The notes below the pieces were generated by a model, which was not told the origin of the DNA, searched no databases, and saw only the letters and a list, made by a program, of their open reading frames with translations. Source: Rhizobium nepotum 39/7 (lineage in GTDB: Bacteria > Pseudomonadota > Alphaproteobacteria > Rhizobiales > Rhizobiaceae). From it: DNA of 64,000 nucleotides. Of this stretch, positions 48,180 through 57,893 are shown in pieces. The translations under genes were made by a program, and so were the position numbers. Position 1 is the first letter of the stretch. Every line of letters starts with the position of its first letter. The DNA is taken from NCBI RefSeq assembly GCF_000949865.1, contig NZ_JWJH01000001.1, forward strand, positions 291,104 to 355,103. Direction: 5' to 3'.

Positions 48180-49418
48180 ATGAAGAAGAACGTTCTGATC
48201 ATCGGCGCCGGTGGCGTAGCACAGGTCGTGGCGCATAAATGCGCCCAGAACAGCGATGTATTGGGAGACATTCATATTGCGTCACGGACTTTGGAAAAGT
48301 GCCGCAAGATTGTCGAGTCCGTACGCGAAAAGAAGAGCCTCAAGACAGATGTGAAACTTGAGGCCCATGCGCTTGACGCTATGGATATCGAGGCGACGAA
48401 AGCCTTGATTACGAAAACCGGCGTGGAAATCGTCATCAATGTCGGTTCGGCTTTCGTCAACATGTCCGTTCTTCGTGCCTGCATGGACACAGGTGTTGCC
48501 TATATGGATACAGCGATCCACGAGGACCCGACCAAGATTTGCGAGGCGCCGCCGTGGTACGGAAACTATGAGTGGAAGCGCGCTGCCGAATGCAAGGAAA
48601 AGGGTGTGACAGCACTGCTCGGCGTCGGTTTCGACCCCGGCGTGGTCAATGCCTATGCCCGTCTTGCCAAGGATGAATATTTCGACAAGGTCACTTCGGT
48701 CGATATCGTCGACATCAATGCCGGCAGCCACGGTCGCTGGTTTTCGACCAACTTCGATCCGGAAATCAATTTCCGCGAATTCACCGGCGTCGTCTACTCC
48801 TGGCAGAAGGGCGAGTGGCAGACGAACCAGATGTTCGAAGTCGGCCAGGAATTCGATCTGCCTGTCGTCGGCAAGCAGAAGGCCTATATGACTGGCCATG
48901 ACGAAGTGCATTCGCTGTCCAAAAACATGGACGGTGCCGATGTGCGCTTCTGGATGGGCTTCGGCGATCACTATATCAACGTCTTCACCGTGCTGAAGAA
49001 CCTCGGTCTTCTTTCCGAAAAGCCGGTCAAGACTGCCGAAGGTCTGGAAGTCGTGCCGCTGAAGGTGGTCAAGGCCGTATTGCCGGATCCGTCTTCGCTC
49101 GCACCCGACTATGTCGGCAAGACCTGCATCGGCGATGTCGTCAAGGGCATCAAGGATGGCAAGGAACGCGAAGTCTTCATCTACAACGTGGCCGACCATA
49201 AGGAAGCTTATGAAGAAGTTGGTTCGCAGGGCATCTCCTACACTGCCGGCGTTCCCCCAGTCGCTGCGGCCATGCTGATCGCTACCGGCGAATGGGACGT
49301 GAAGCAGATGGCCAATGTGGAAGAACTGCCGCCGCAGCCTTTCCTGAACCTCCTGAACAGGATCGGCCTTCCGAGCCGCATCAAGGACGAAAACGGCGAC
49401 CGCGCCCTGACGTTCTGA
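48180..49418 (+). CDS. Carboxynorspermidine/carboxyspermidine dehydrogenase (saccharopine dehydrogenase family)
   Basis: The 412-residue protein starts MKKNVLIIGAGGVAQVVAHKCAQNSD, an NADP-binding Rossmann motif, and is collinear with the saccharopine dehydrogenase family branch that condenses putrescine (or diaminopropane) with aspartate semialdehyde and reduces the imine. Blocks include YMDTAIHEDP and GVGFDPGVVNAYARLA. AAAGGAGG precedes the ATG. Together with nspC it forms a two-step spermidine pathway. Aspartate semialdehyde derives from the lysC product; lysC lies 2.4 kb downstream. A strong bidirectional terminator follows. Confidence 0.92.
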   Translation: MKKNVLIIGAGGVAQVVAHKCAQNSDVLGDIHIASRTLEKCRKIVESVREKKSLKTDVKLEAHALDAMDIEATKALITKTGVEIVINVGSAFVNMSVLRACMDTGVAYMDTAIHEDPTKICEAPPWYGNYEWKRAAECKEKGVTALLGVGFDPGVVNAYARLAKDEYFDKVTSVDIVDINAGSHGRWFSTNFDPEINFREFTGVVYSWQKGEWQTNQMFEVGQEFDLPVVGKQKAYMTGHDEVHSLSKNMDGADVRFWMGFGDHYINVFTVLKNLGLLSEKPVKTAEGLEVVPLKVVKAVLPDPSSLAPDYVGKTCIGDVVKGIKDGKEREVFIYNVADHKEAYEEVGSQGISYTAGVPPVAAAMLIATGEWDVKQMANVEELPPQPFLNLLNRIGLPSRIKDENGDRALTF

Positions 49419-49430
49419 TCAATCAAGACA

Positions 49431-49462
49431 ATAAAAAACCCCGCGAAAGCGGGGTTTTTTAT
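49431..49462. terminator. Bidirectional terminator after the carboxyspermidine dehydrogenase gene
   Basis: AAAAAACCCCGC pairs with GCGGGGTTTTTT across a short loop, so it works on both strands and separates the convergent helicase gene. Confidence 0.92.
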
Positions 49463-49565
49463 TTGTGATAAATCTGTCTTTCACTCGACATGATCCCTTG
49501 CGGGACAGACCCCGGCATGACGAAGGGGAAAATGTTCGCCCTTCGTCATCAATCCCGTGGTGTCT

Positions 49566-51413
49566 TCAGCCCTTTGTCGGCTTCGGTCCGCGCTTTTCGA
49601 AAGGCCGGTCTTTTTTGCCTTCGAACTTGGGCTTGTCGCCGAAGGTCTTTTTCTTTTTCCAGGGCTTGTCATCGGCCTTGCGGTCGCCGCTCGCGCCGCC
49701 GGCATTTTCCGGTTTGCTGAACTTCCGCTGGGCCGTGGCCGGGCGGGTGTCTTCACGGGCACTGCCGGTCATTTCCGGCTTGCCTTCCAGCGCCTTCAGA
49801 CGAATGCCCTTTTCGAGCATCATGTCCTTGCCGATAGCAGACGTGAAACGGTCGACGGCATCGGCCGCCAGTTCCACAAAGGTCTCCGTCTGCTGCATGC
49901 GGATGGCGCCGATGTCCTGCCGGGTGATCTTGCCGAAACGGCAGAGCATGGGGATGAGCCAGCGCGGCTCGGCGCTCTGCTTGCGGCCCACCGAAAGCGA
50001 AAACCACGCGCTGTCGGAAAAGTCGGAACGTTCGCGGCGGGGTGCATCGTTTTCAGGGGTTTCGAAGCTGTCGCGGCGCGGTTTGCGGGTATTGTCCAGC
50101 GCGACTTCGGTGATGTCCTCCGGAGCGGAACGCCCGGCGTGGTAAAGACGCACGAAGGCGGCGGCGACTTTTTCCGCGCCATGCTGTTCAAGCAGCTGCT
50201 CGACGAAATCGCGCTCGTCGTTGGCCACGGCCTCGGTGAGCGAAGGATCGGCCAGAAGTCGGGCGCCGTCGCGTTCAACGATCTCTTCGACCGAAGGCGG
50301 GCGAACCCATGCCGCGCTGACCTTGGCGCCTTCCAGAAGGCGTTCGGCCTTGCGGCGCTGGTTGACAGGCACCACGACGGCGCTGACACCCTTCTGCCCG
50401 GCGCGGCCGGTACGGCCCGAACGGTGGAGAAGTGTTTCCGAATTGGTCGGCAGGTCGGCGTGGATAACGAGTTCCAGGCCCGGCAGGTCGATGCCGCGCG
50501 CGGCAACGTCGGTCGCCACGCAAACCCGGGCGCGGCCGTCACGCATGGCCTGCAGCGCGTGCGTTCGTTCGTTCTGCGTGAGTTCGCCGGACAAGGCCAC
50601 GACGGAAAATCCGCGATTGTTCAGGCGTGCTGTCAGATGGTTTACCGCCGCACGTGTGGAGCAGAAAACGATGGCGTTGCGGGCTTCGTAAAAACGCAGC
50701 GCGTTGATGATGGCGTTTTCACGGTCGCCGCCCGTTACCAGCAGGGCGCGATATTCGATGTCCACATGCTGCTTCTGTTCCGAAGCGGTGGCGATGCGAA
50801 CCGCGTCTTTCTGGTAGCTTTCGGCAAGCTTGGCGATGCTGCGTGGTACGGTGGCCGAGAACATCAGCGTGCGGCGGGTATCCGGCGATTCTTCCAGAAT
50901 GAATTCCAAATCCTCGCGGAAGCCGAGATCGAGCATTTCGTCGGCCTCATCGAGCACCACGGCGCGCAGCGACGACAGATCGAGCGCGCCGCGCTTGATG
51001 TGGTCGCAGAGACGGCCGGGCGTGCCGACGATAATATGGGCGCCGCGTTCCAGAGACCGGCGTTCGCTGCGGATATCCATGCCGCCGACGCAGGACGCGA
51101 TCGACACATTGGCGAATTCATAAAGCCATTCAAGCTCGCGCTTGACCTGCATGGCCAGTTCGCGGGTCGGAGCGATGGCAAGCGCCAGCGGTGCGGAAGC
51201 CGGACCGAAACGGGGGTTTTCCCGCAGCAGCGTGGTCGCAAGCGCAATACCGAAGGCGACGGTCTTGCCAGACCCGGTCTGCGCGGAAACCAGCGCGTCC
51301 TTATCGGCGAGATCCGGCGAAAGCATGGCCTTCTGCACGGGGGTCAAATCTTTGTAGCCGCGTTTTTCCAACGCCTGCGCGATCGCCGGGGCGATACCCT
51401 GGGTGTCTGTCAT
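49566..51413 (-). CDS. DEAD-box RNA helicase (DeaD/CsdA-like)
   Basis: The 615-residue protein has the RecA pair with AQTGSGKTVAFGIAL (motif I), PTRELAMQV (Ia), VLDEADEMLDLGF (II), FSAT (III) and HRSGRTGRAGQKG (VI), about 1-370. A DbpA-type RNA-binding domain follows (about 455-530: SVGRKQSAEPRWLIPMLCRFGKI), then a Lys/Arg/Gly-rich tail (about 540-615). It probably acts in ribosome assembly and RNA turnover, especially in the cold. No cold-shock leader was recognised. Confidence 0.9.
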   Translation of the reverse strand: MTDTQGIAPAIAQALEKRGYKDLTPVQKAMLSPDLADKDALVSAQTGSGKTVAFGIALATTLLRENPRFGPASAPLALAIAPTRELAMQVKRELEWLYEFANVSIASCVGGMDIRSERRSLERGAHIIVGTPGRLCDHIKRGALDLSSLRAVVLDEADEMLDLGFREDLEFILEESPDTRRTLMFSATVPRSIAKLAESYQKDAVRIATASEQKQHVDIEYRALLVTGGDRENAIINALRFYEARNAIVFCSTRAAVNHLTARLNNRGFSVVALSGELTQNERTHALQAMRDGRARVCVATDVAARGIDLPGLELVIHADLPTNSETLLHRSGRTGRAGQKGVSAVVVPVNQRRKAERLLEGAKVSAAWVRPPSVEEIVERDGARLLADPSLTEAVANDERDFVEQLLEQHGAEKVAAAFVRLYHAGRSAPEDITEVALDNTRKPRRDSFETPENDAPRRERSDFSDSAWFSLSVGRKQSAEPRWLIPMLCRFGKITRQDIGAIRMQQTETFVELAADAVDRFTSAIGKDMMLEKGIRLKALEGKPEMTGSAREDTRPATAQRKFSKPENAGGASGDRKADDKPWKKKKTFGDKPKFEGKKDRPFEKRGPKPTKG

Positions 51414-51799
51414 CTACCGTCTTTCGGATATGAAGCTGCCCGCATCCGCCCGAAACCAATAGGTCCTAAAGTCTCCGGGGCAGCCGATACAGGCCATTTC
51501 GGCCATCTGGCCGGTTGCATTGCCGCGCTCCATACTGCGAATAGGCCCGTTTGTACAGTGCACCACGGTACGCTCTTTCATTGTGTCGTATGCGACCGTT
51601 CGTTCCATCCTGCCATCTTCTTTCGCCGGGGGTACGAAAAAAGGCGTACCGCATGGTTCATAAACGGCATTGCGTGCCCCCCTCCTTTTCGCTAAGAGAC
51701 CCGCAACTTGAGGCTCTTTATCAGGAAGAGCCGACTGGGTTTGTCTTGTCCGCACCCGAAACGGGCTGGCGGAAAAAAGGGATGGTACTGGTCAAGGCT
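51414..51799. other. Intergenic region between the helicase and lysC genes
   Basis: This 386-bp divergent region holds both promoters. Open frames cross it on both strands but lack ribosome-binding sites and recognisable protein features. I saw no lysine riboswitch (no conserved multi-helix core with its purine-rich junction) and no clear attenuator T-run before lysC. Confidence 0.5.
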
Positions 51800-53077
51800 A
51801 TGGCTCGCATTGTCATGAAATTCGGCGGCACGTCCGTCGCGAACCTCGAACGCATTCACAATGTCGCACGGCATGTGAAACGCGAAGTCGATGCCGGCCA
51901 TGAAGTGGCCGTGGTCGTTTCCGCCATGTCCGGCAAAACCAACGAATTGGTGGACTGGGTGCAGAACGCGGCGAAGGTGGCCGGCGCGAACGCCGCCTCC
52001 TTCTACGATGCGCGCGAATATGACGCGGTCGTTGCGTCCGGCGAGCAGGTGACATCAGGTCTTCTGGCGATCACGCTGCAATCCATGGGCATCAACGCAC
52101 GCTCCTGGCAGGGCTGGCAGATCCCGATCCGCACCGACAATGCGCATGGCGCCGCCCGCATTCTCGAGATTGACGGTTCGGACATCGTCCACCGCATGGG
52201 CGAGGGTCAGGTCGCCGTTGTTGCCGGTTTCCAGGGCATCGGCCCTGACAACCGCATCGCGACGCTGGGGCGCGGCGGCTCCGACACATCAGCTGTTGCG
52301 ATCGCCGCTGCCGTCAAGGCGGATCGTTGCGATATCTATACCGATGTCGACGGCGTCTACACGACCGATCCGCGCATCGAGCCCAAGGCTCGCCGCATGA
52401 AGAAGATCGCTTTCGAGGAAATGCTCGAAATGGCGTCTCTCGGCGCGAAGGTTCTGCAGGTTCGCTCTGTCGAGCTTGCCATGGTACACAAGGTGCGCAC
52501 CTTCGTTCGCTCCAGTTTCGAGGATCCCGATGCACCGGGCATGGGCGACCTCATCAACCCGCCCGGTACTTTGATTTGTGACGAGGATGAAATCGTGGAA
52601 CAGGAAGTCGTAACGGGCATCGCCTATGCCAAGGATGAAGCACAGATCTCGCTGCGCCGCGTGGCCGACCGTCCGGGCGTCTCCGCTGCGATCTTCGGGC
52701 CGCTGGCGGAAGCGCATATCAACGTCGACATGATCGTGCAGAACATCTCCGAAGACGGTTCGCGCACCGACATGACCTTCACCGTCCCCTCGGGCGACGT
52801 TGCCAAGGCGCTGCGGGTGCTGGACGAGAACAAGGCGCAGATCGGCTTCGATGTCGCGCAGAACGAGACAGGCCTCGCCAAGGTCTCGGTCATCGGTATC
52901 GGCATGCGCAGCCACGCCGGCGTTGCCGCCAGCGCCTTCAAGGCGCTTGCCGAGAAGAACATCAACATCAAGGCCATCACCACCTCCGAAATCAAGATTT
53001 CGATCCTGATCGACGGTGCGTATGCCGAGTTGGCCGTTCGCACTTTGCATTCTGCCTACGGTCTCGATAAGAACTAA
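51800..53077 (+). CDS. lysC: Aspartate kinase
   Basis: The 425-residue enzyme starts MARIVMKFGGTSVANLERI, has the amino-acid kinase core with GRGGSDTSAVAIAAAVKAD and DVDGVYTTDPR, and two C-terminal ACT domains (about 265-425) for lysine/threonine feedback. It phosphorylates aspartate, the first step to lysine, threonine, methionine and aspartate semialdehyde. Upstream in-frame starts would add 83 residues without similarity; ATG 51800 gives the normal length. Confidence 0.94.
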   Translation: MARIVMKFGGTSVANLERIHNVARHVKREVDAGHEVAVVVSAMSGKTNELVDWVQNAAKVAGANAASFYDAREYDAVVASGEQVTSGLLAITLQSMGINARSWQGWQIPIRTDNAHGAARILEIDGSDIVHRMGEGQVAVVAGFQGIGPDNRIATLGRGGSDTSAVAIAAAVKADRCDIYTDVDGVYTTDPRIEPKARRMKKIAFEEMLEMASLGAKVLQVRSVELAMVHKVRTFVRSSFEDPDAPGMGDLINPPGTLICDEDEIVEQEVVTGIAYAKDEAQISLRRVADRPGVSAAIFGPLAEAHINVDMIVQNISEDGSRTDMTFTVPSGDVAKALRVLDENKAQIGFDVAQNETGLAKVSVIGIGMRSHAGVAASAFKALAEKNINIKAITTSEIKISILIDGAYAELAVRTLHSAYGLDKN

Positions 53078-53251
53078 GTTCGAGACATCGGTTCCCGATG
53101 CTCCGATTCTTCGGAGTTGCGTTCTTCCGATGTGGCGTTTCATGAAAGCGTGTCCCTTGCGGGACGCGCTTCTCGCGCTATAAATTTTAAATGATGTTTT
53201 GATTCTCGAATATTATGACATTCGGATCGGAACCATCGGGGAGCAAACGCG

Positions 53252-55519
53252 ATGAGAGACCTTTCTGCAGGTCCACGCGTCCTGCTCAAGCGGCTGCGCG
53301 AAATGATGGCGGAGCATCTTGAGCCGCAGGACCGTCTGGACCAGATCGTCCGTCAGATAGCCAGTAACATGGTGGCGGAGGTTTGCTCGGTCTATGTGCT
53401 GCGTTCCGACAGCGTGCTGGAGCTTTACGCCACGGAAGGTCTCAACAAGGATGCCGTGCACCTTGCCCAGCTGAAAATGGGGCAGGGTCTTGTCGGCACC
53501 ATTGCCGCTTCCGCCCAACCTCTCAATCTTTCCGATGCGCAGGCGCATCCCGCCTTTCGCTATCTTCCTGAAACCGGTGAGGAAATTTATCACTCCTTCC
53601 TCGGCGTGCCGATTTTGCGCTCCGGTCGCACTCTTGGCGTTCTTGTGGTTCAGAACAAGGTCAGCCGAACGTACCGGGAGGATGAAGTTGAAGCGCTCGA
53701 GACAACCGCGATGCTCATCGCTGAAATAGTGGCGAGCGGAGAGTTGAAAAAGATCACCCGCCCTGGCGTGGAGCTGGACCTGACGCGCGCCGTTTCCATC
53801 GATGGTGACGCTTACGGTGAAGGCATCGGTCTTGGTCACGTCGTACTGCACGACCCCCGCATCGTCGTCACCAATCTGCTGAACGAGGATGCCGATACGG
53901 AAATCCTGCGTCTTGCCGACGCCATTGGTTCTCTGCGCCTGTCGATTGACGACATGTTGCAGCGCCGCGACGTGCCGACCGAAGGGGAGCATCGCGAGGT
54001 TCTCGAGACCTACCGCATGTTCGCCCACGATCAGGGTTGGGTGCGGCGCATGGAAGAAGCGATCCGCAACGGTCTGACGGCGGAAGCTGCGGTCGAGAAA
54101 GTGCAAAGCGACACTAAGGCGCGCATGATGCGCCTGACCGATCCCTATCTTCGTGAGCGCATGCATGATTTCGACGATCTGGCCAACCGGCTGCTGCGCC
54201 AGCTGATCGGTTTCGGCGGGCGTAGTCCCGAGCAGGATTTTCCGCTGGACGCCATCGTTCTGGCGCGCGCCATGGGTGCCGCCGAATTGCTGGATTATCC
54301 GCGTGAGAAATTGCGAGGTCTCGTGCTCGAAGACGGCGCGGTGACGAGCCATGTCGTGATCGTGGCGCGCGCCATGGGCATCCCGATCATCGGGCAGGCG
54401 ACGGGCATCGTAGCACTTGCGGAAAACAACGATCCGATCATCATTGACGGCGATGACGGCCAGGTGCATCTGCGCCCGATGTCGGATTTGCAGCGCGCCT
54501 ATGAGGAAAAGGTACGCCTGCGGGCCAAGCGGCAGGAGCAGTTCCGCGCGCTTCGCAATGTCGAGCCGATCACCAAGGATGGCCAGAAGGTCAACCTCAA
54601 GATGAATGCGGGCCTGCTCGTGGATCTGCCGCAGCTCGAGGAATCCGGTGCCGATGGCATCGGCCTGTTCCGCACCGAGCTGCAGTTCATGATCGCCTCC
54701 AACATGCCCAAGGGCGAGGAGCAGGAAGCGTTCTACCGTTCGGTCTTGCGGCAGGCGAAGGGCAAGAGCGTCACTTTCCGCACGCTCGACATCGGCGGCG
54801 ACAAGGTCGTTTCCTATATGCGCGGCCAGGAAGAGGAAAACCCGGCGCTGGGCTGGCGGGCTATCCGCCTGTCGCTCGACCGTCCGGGCCTGATGCGCAC
54901 GCAGATGCGCGCGCTTCTGCGCGCCGCTTCTGGCGCGGAACTGCGCATGATGCTGCCGATGGTGACGGAGGTTTCCGAAATCCGCGCCGCGCGAGATCTG
55001 CTTCAGAAGGAAGTGCAGCATCTTTCGAAGTTCAGCCACGCGCTGCCGAAAAAGCTGCAATTCGGTGCGATGCTGGAAGTGCCTTCATTGATGTGGCAGC
55101 TTGATGAGCTGATGCAGGAAGTGGATTTCGTTTCCGTCGGTTCGAACGATCTGTTTCAGTTTTCCATGGCGGTCGATCGTGGCAATGCCCGGGTTTCGGA
55201 TCGTTTCGACAATCTGGGCAAGCCGTTCCTGCGCATTTTGCGCGATATTGTGCGCGCTGGCGAAAAACACCACACGGCGGTCACGCTTTGCGGCGAAATG
55301 GCAAGCAAGCCCCTTTCGGCCATGGCTTTGATCGGTCTTGGTTTCCGCTCGATTTCCATGTCGCCGACGGCGATCGGCCCGGTCAAAGCCATGCTGCTCG
55401 GGCTCGACGCCGCGCGCCTTGCCGATGAGCTGAACGCTGCGCTTGACGATCATAGTTCGCTGGAAAGCACGCGCGAGGTGTTGTTACGCTTTGCCGCGGC
55501 GCATTCCATTCCCATTTAA
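53252..55519 (+). CDS. ptsP: Phosphoenolpyruvate-protein phosphotransferase of the nitrogen PTS (EI-Ntr)
   Basis: The 755-residue protein has an N-terminal GAF domain (about 15-160), a PEP-utiliser swivelling domain with active His in GAVTSHVVIVARAMGIPIIG, and a C-terminal TIM barrel (about 430-745) with GIGLFRTELQFM, MLPMVTEVSEI, SVGSNDLFQFSMAVDR and CGEMAS containing the catalytic Cys. It phosphorylates NPr using PEP; the GAF domain of rhizobial EI-Ntr senses glutamine. The position after lysC is conserved in Rhizobiales. Confidence 0.94.
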   Translation: MRDLSAGPRVLLKRLREMMAEHLEPQDRLDQIVRQIASNMVAEVCSVYVLRSDSVLELYATEGLNKDAVHLAQLKMGQGLVGTIAASAQPLNLSDAQAHPAFRYLPETGEEIYHSFLGVPILRSGRTLGVLVVQNKVSRTYREDEVEALETTAMLIAEIVASGELKKITRPGVELDLTRAVSIDGDAYGEGIGLGHVVLHDPRIVVTNLLNEDADTEILRLADAIGSLRLSIDDMLQRRDVPTEGEHREVLETYRMFAHDQGWVRRMEEAIRNGLTAEAAVEKVQSDTKARMMRLTDPYLRERMHDFDDLANRLLRQLIGFGGRSPEQDFPLDAIVLARAMGAAELLDYPREKLRGLVLEDGAVTSHVVIVARAMGIPIIGQATGIVALAENNDPIIIDGDDGQVHLRPMSDLQRAYEEKVRLRAKRQEQFRALRNVEPITKDGQKVNLKMNAGLLVDLPQLEESGADGIGLFRTELQFMIASNMPKGEEQEAFYRSVLRQAKGKSVTFRTLDIGGDKVVSYMRGQEEENPALGWRAIRLSLDRPGLMRTQMRALLRAASGAELRMMLPMVTEVSEIRAARDLLQKEVQHLSKFSHALPKKLQFGAMLEVPSLMWQLDELMQEVDFVSVGSNDLFQFSMAVDRGNARVSDRFDNLGKPFLRILRDIVRAGEKHHTAVTLCGEMASKPLSAMALIGLGFRSISMSPTAIGPVKAMLLGLDAARLADELNAALDDHSSLESTREVLLRFAAAHSIPI

Positions 55520-55548
55520 AAAGACCTCTTTCACAATCGGAGTGACTG

Positions 55549-56631
55549 GTGGCGAAGCTTCCCGTCGAAAAAATGCGCGAGTTGGAAAGGCGTTTCGGAG
55601 AGATCGAAGCGCGAATGTCGGCTGGTCCGGCAGCGGATGTCTATGTGAAGCTGGCTTCGGAATATTCCGAACTGGAGCCGGTGGTGAAGAAAGTCCGCGA
55701 ATACGAGAAAGCGGTCTCGGAAGCCGCCGATCTAGAGGCGCTGCTTGCCGACAAGACGACCGACAGGGACATGCGCGATCTGGCGGAAATGGAGCTGCCG
55801 GAGGTCGAAGACCGCATTGGTGAGCTTGAGAAGGACATGCAGGTCCTGCTGCTTCCCAAGGATGCCGCCGACGAGAAAAGCGCGATCCTCGAAATCCGCG
55901 CCGGCACCGGCGGGTCTGAAGCGGCGCTTTTCGCCGGCGATCTGTTCCGCATGTATGAGCGCTTCGCATCGACCAAGGGCTGGAAAGTCGAAGTTCTTTC
56001 CGCCAGCGAAGGCGAAGCGGGCGGTTACAAGGAAATCATCGCCACGATCAGCGGGCGAGGGGTGTTTTCCAAGCTGAAATTCGAATCCGGCGTGCACCGT
56101 GTGCAGCGCGTCCCGGAGACGGAAGCGAGTGGCCGCATCCACACCTCCGCCGCCACCGTTGCGGTGTTGCCGGAGGCGGAGGATATCGATGTTGAAATTC
56201 GTCCGGAAGACATCCGCATCGATACGATGCGCGCTTCGGGCGCGGGCGGCCAGCACGTCAACACCACCGACTCCGCAGTTCGCATTACCCACCTTCCAAC
56301 GGGGCTGATCGTCACAAGTTCTGAAAAGTCGCAGCACCAGAACCGCGCCAAGGCCATGCAGGTTCTGCGTTCGCGTCTTTATGACATCGAGCGCCAAAAG
56401 GTGGATAGTGAACGCTCGGCCGACCGCAAGAGCCAGGTCGGCTCCGGTGACCGTTCCGAGCGCATTCGCACCTATAATTTTCCGCAGGGACGCGTCACCG
56501 ATCACCGCATCAATCTGACCCTCTACAAGCTTGACCGAATGATCGAAGGTGAGATCGACGAGCTTGTGGACGCGCTGATCGCCGATTATCAGGCCGGTCA
56601 GCTGGCCCAGCTTGGCGAACAACAGCTTTGA
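55549..56631 (+). CDS. prfA: Peptide chain release factor 1
   Basis: The 360-residue protein has the GGQ loop in [19 protein letters not shown], family-typical [22 protein letters not shown] and [21 protein letters not shown]. It releases nascent chains at UAA and UAG. GTG 55549 is the start (GTGGCGAAGCTT), 29 bp after ptsP. Its stop overlaps the start of prmC, which methylates the Gln of this GGQ. Confidence 0.95.
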   Translation: MAKLPVEKMRELERRFGEIEARMSAGPAADVYVKLASEYSELEPVVKKVREYEKAVSEAADLEALLADKTTDRDMRDLAEMELPEVEDRIGELEKDMQVLLLPKDAADEKSAILEIRAGTGGSEAALFAGDLFRMYERFASTKGWKVEVLSASEGEAGGYKEIIATISGRGVFSKLKFESGVHRVQRVPETEASGRIHTSAATVAVLPEAEDIDVEIRPEDIRIDTMRASGAGGQHVNTTDSAVRITHLPTGLIVTSSEKSQHQNRAKAMQVLRSRLYDIERQKVDSERSADRKSQVGSGDRSERIRTYNFPQGRVTDHRINLTLYKLDRMIEGEIDELVDALIADYQAGQLAQLGEQQL

Positions 56632-57497
56632 GCGGCGCCGCTGACGGTACCGTTTCGACCGAGCTTGCCGCAGCCCGCAAACGGCTGCAGGCGGCTGGTA
56701 TCGCCGATCCGCTTCTCGATGCGCGCCTACTGATTGCTGATGTCACGGGTTTTTCACTGACCGATTTCGTGATGAAACCGGACCATCCCGTCAACCCGGC
56801 AGAAAGCGCCCGGATCGCCGCCATGATCGAAAGGCGGGTCGGGGGAGAACCGGTCCACCGCATTCTCGGCCACCGGGAGTTTCATGGGCTCGATCTTCTT
56901 TTGTCGAAGGAAACGCTCGAACCCCGGCCCGATACGGAAGTTCTCGTCGACACGCTGTTGCCGGTGTTGAAAAAAGCCGTTTCCGCCAAGGGCAGCGCCA
57001 GCGTTCTGGATCTGGGTACGGGTACGGGTGCGATCTGTCTGGCGCTTTTGAAAGAATGCCCGGAAGCGACCGGTATCGGCAGCGATATTTCTGCCGATGC
57101 GCTGGAAACAGCGGCCAAAAACGCTGCCCGGAATGGCTTGGCTTCGCGTTTCGAAACTGTGCGTAGCGACTGGTTTAAAAAAATCTCTGGCAGCTTTGAC
57201 ATAATTGTGTCGAATCCGCCTTATATAAGAAGTGATATCGTCACAACGCTCGACCGAGAGGTCCGCCACCACGATCCGATGGCGGCGCTGGACGGAGGTC
57301 AGGACGGCCTTGCACCGTACCGCCTCATCGCTGCCGACGCAGGCCGCTTTCTTGTAGAAAACGGGATAGTCGGTGTGGAGATCGGTTTCGATCAAAGGCT
57401 TGATGTTTCCGCTATATTTGCTTCTCACGGCTTCTCTCTTCTGGACGCCGTGAAGGACTACGGCGGCAACGACAGAGTTTTGACCTTCCGGAGATAG
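56628..57497 (+). CDS. prmC: Peptide chain release factor N5-glutamine methyltransferase
   Basis: The 289-residue AdoMet enzyme has an N-terminal helical domain, the [14 protein letters not shown] and [16 protein letters not shown] motifs, and the catalytic NPPY in [13 protein letters not shown]. It methylates the GGQ glutamine of release factors. The start is TTG overlapping the prfA stop (TTGA), giving coupling; no better ATG lies near. Confidence 0.92.
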   Translation: MSGAADGTVSTELAAARKRLQAAGIADPLLDARLLIADVTGFSLTDFVMKPDHPVNPAESARIAAMIERRVGGEPVHRILGHREFHGLDLLLSKETLEPRPDTEVLVDTLLPVLKKAVSAKGSASVLDLGTGTGAICLALLKECPEATGIGSDISADALETAAKNAARNGLASRFETVRSDWFKKISGSFDIIVSNPPYIRSDIVTTLDREVRHHDPMAALDGGQDGLAPYRLIAADAGRFLVENGIVGVEIGFDQRLDVSAIFASHGFSLLDAVKDYGGNDRVLTFRR

Positions 57498-57893
57498 TTG
57501 TTCTCGATATGTCTGCGGAATTTTTGCAAGGATATTTTGCACAGCAAAAGAAAAGACTTGGATTTCCGCATGAAGCGGGATAGTTTGCCGCCACATGCCG
57601 GGTGGCTGAGGACGAATTTAGATTCGTCAGGGTATGGGTCTCAGTCCCGAAGCGGGTTCTTTTAGAACCCTGAAGGCTGGGCGTTTCCGGCATGTGAATC
57701 AGTAAACTTTGTTCGCAGGTGGCTCGTTGCAGCATTTTGCGCGACCGGTCGTCAGACACGAGGCTTTGTCTGGGGTTATCTTCAGCAAGGCGCGTGATGG
57801 AGCAATTTCAGGAAAAATTTCCAGCGGTTTTCCGCCCGGAATTGCATGAAAATAATCAGATTGTCAGCAAAACAGAATTCAGGTGAGCAATTG
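57498..57893. other. Structured intergenic region between prmC and the DUF4167 gene
   Basis: The 396-bp gap holds no convincing coding frame. It contains a multi-branched RNA fold (57593-57695), a CAGACA/TGTCTG hairpin (57753-57772), and a GCAATT/AATTGC pairing (about 57802-57845) close to the DUF4167 start. No T-run terminator is clear on the plus strand. Confidence 0.6.
57593..57695 (+). ncRNA. Candidate structured RNA (small RNA or long 5' leader)
   Basis: An outer nine-base stem (ACATGCCGG 57593-57601 with CCGGCATGT 57687-57695) encloses two arms. Arm one has CTGAG 606-610 with CTCAG 640-644 around GACGAAT/ATTCGTC (57611-57628). Arm two is GGGTTCT/AGAACCC (57654-57670) with a TTT loop. 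This order of perfect pairs is unlikely by chance. It could be a trans-acting RNA of the alphaproteobacterial alpha-r families, or the leader of the DUF4167 mRNA. The strand is not proven: the fold is symmetric, and the plus strand is chosen from the flanking genes. Confidence 0.55.

Noticed and set aside
51414..51799. Lysine riboswitch or attenuator upstream of lysC
   Set aside because: No recognisable lysine aptamer core, leader peptide rich in Lys codons, or terminator before the lysC start was found.
57601..57670. tRNA-like pieces (GGTGGCTGAG and GGGTTC) in the prmC-DUF4167 gap
   Set aside because: They recall tRNA-Ser/Leu D-arm and T-arm sequences, but there is no anticodon arm of correct size, no proper acceptor stem of seven pairs and no GGTTCRA loop.
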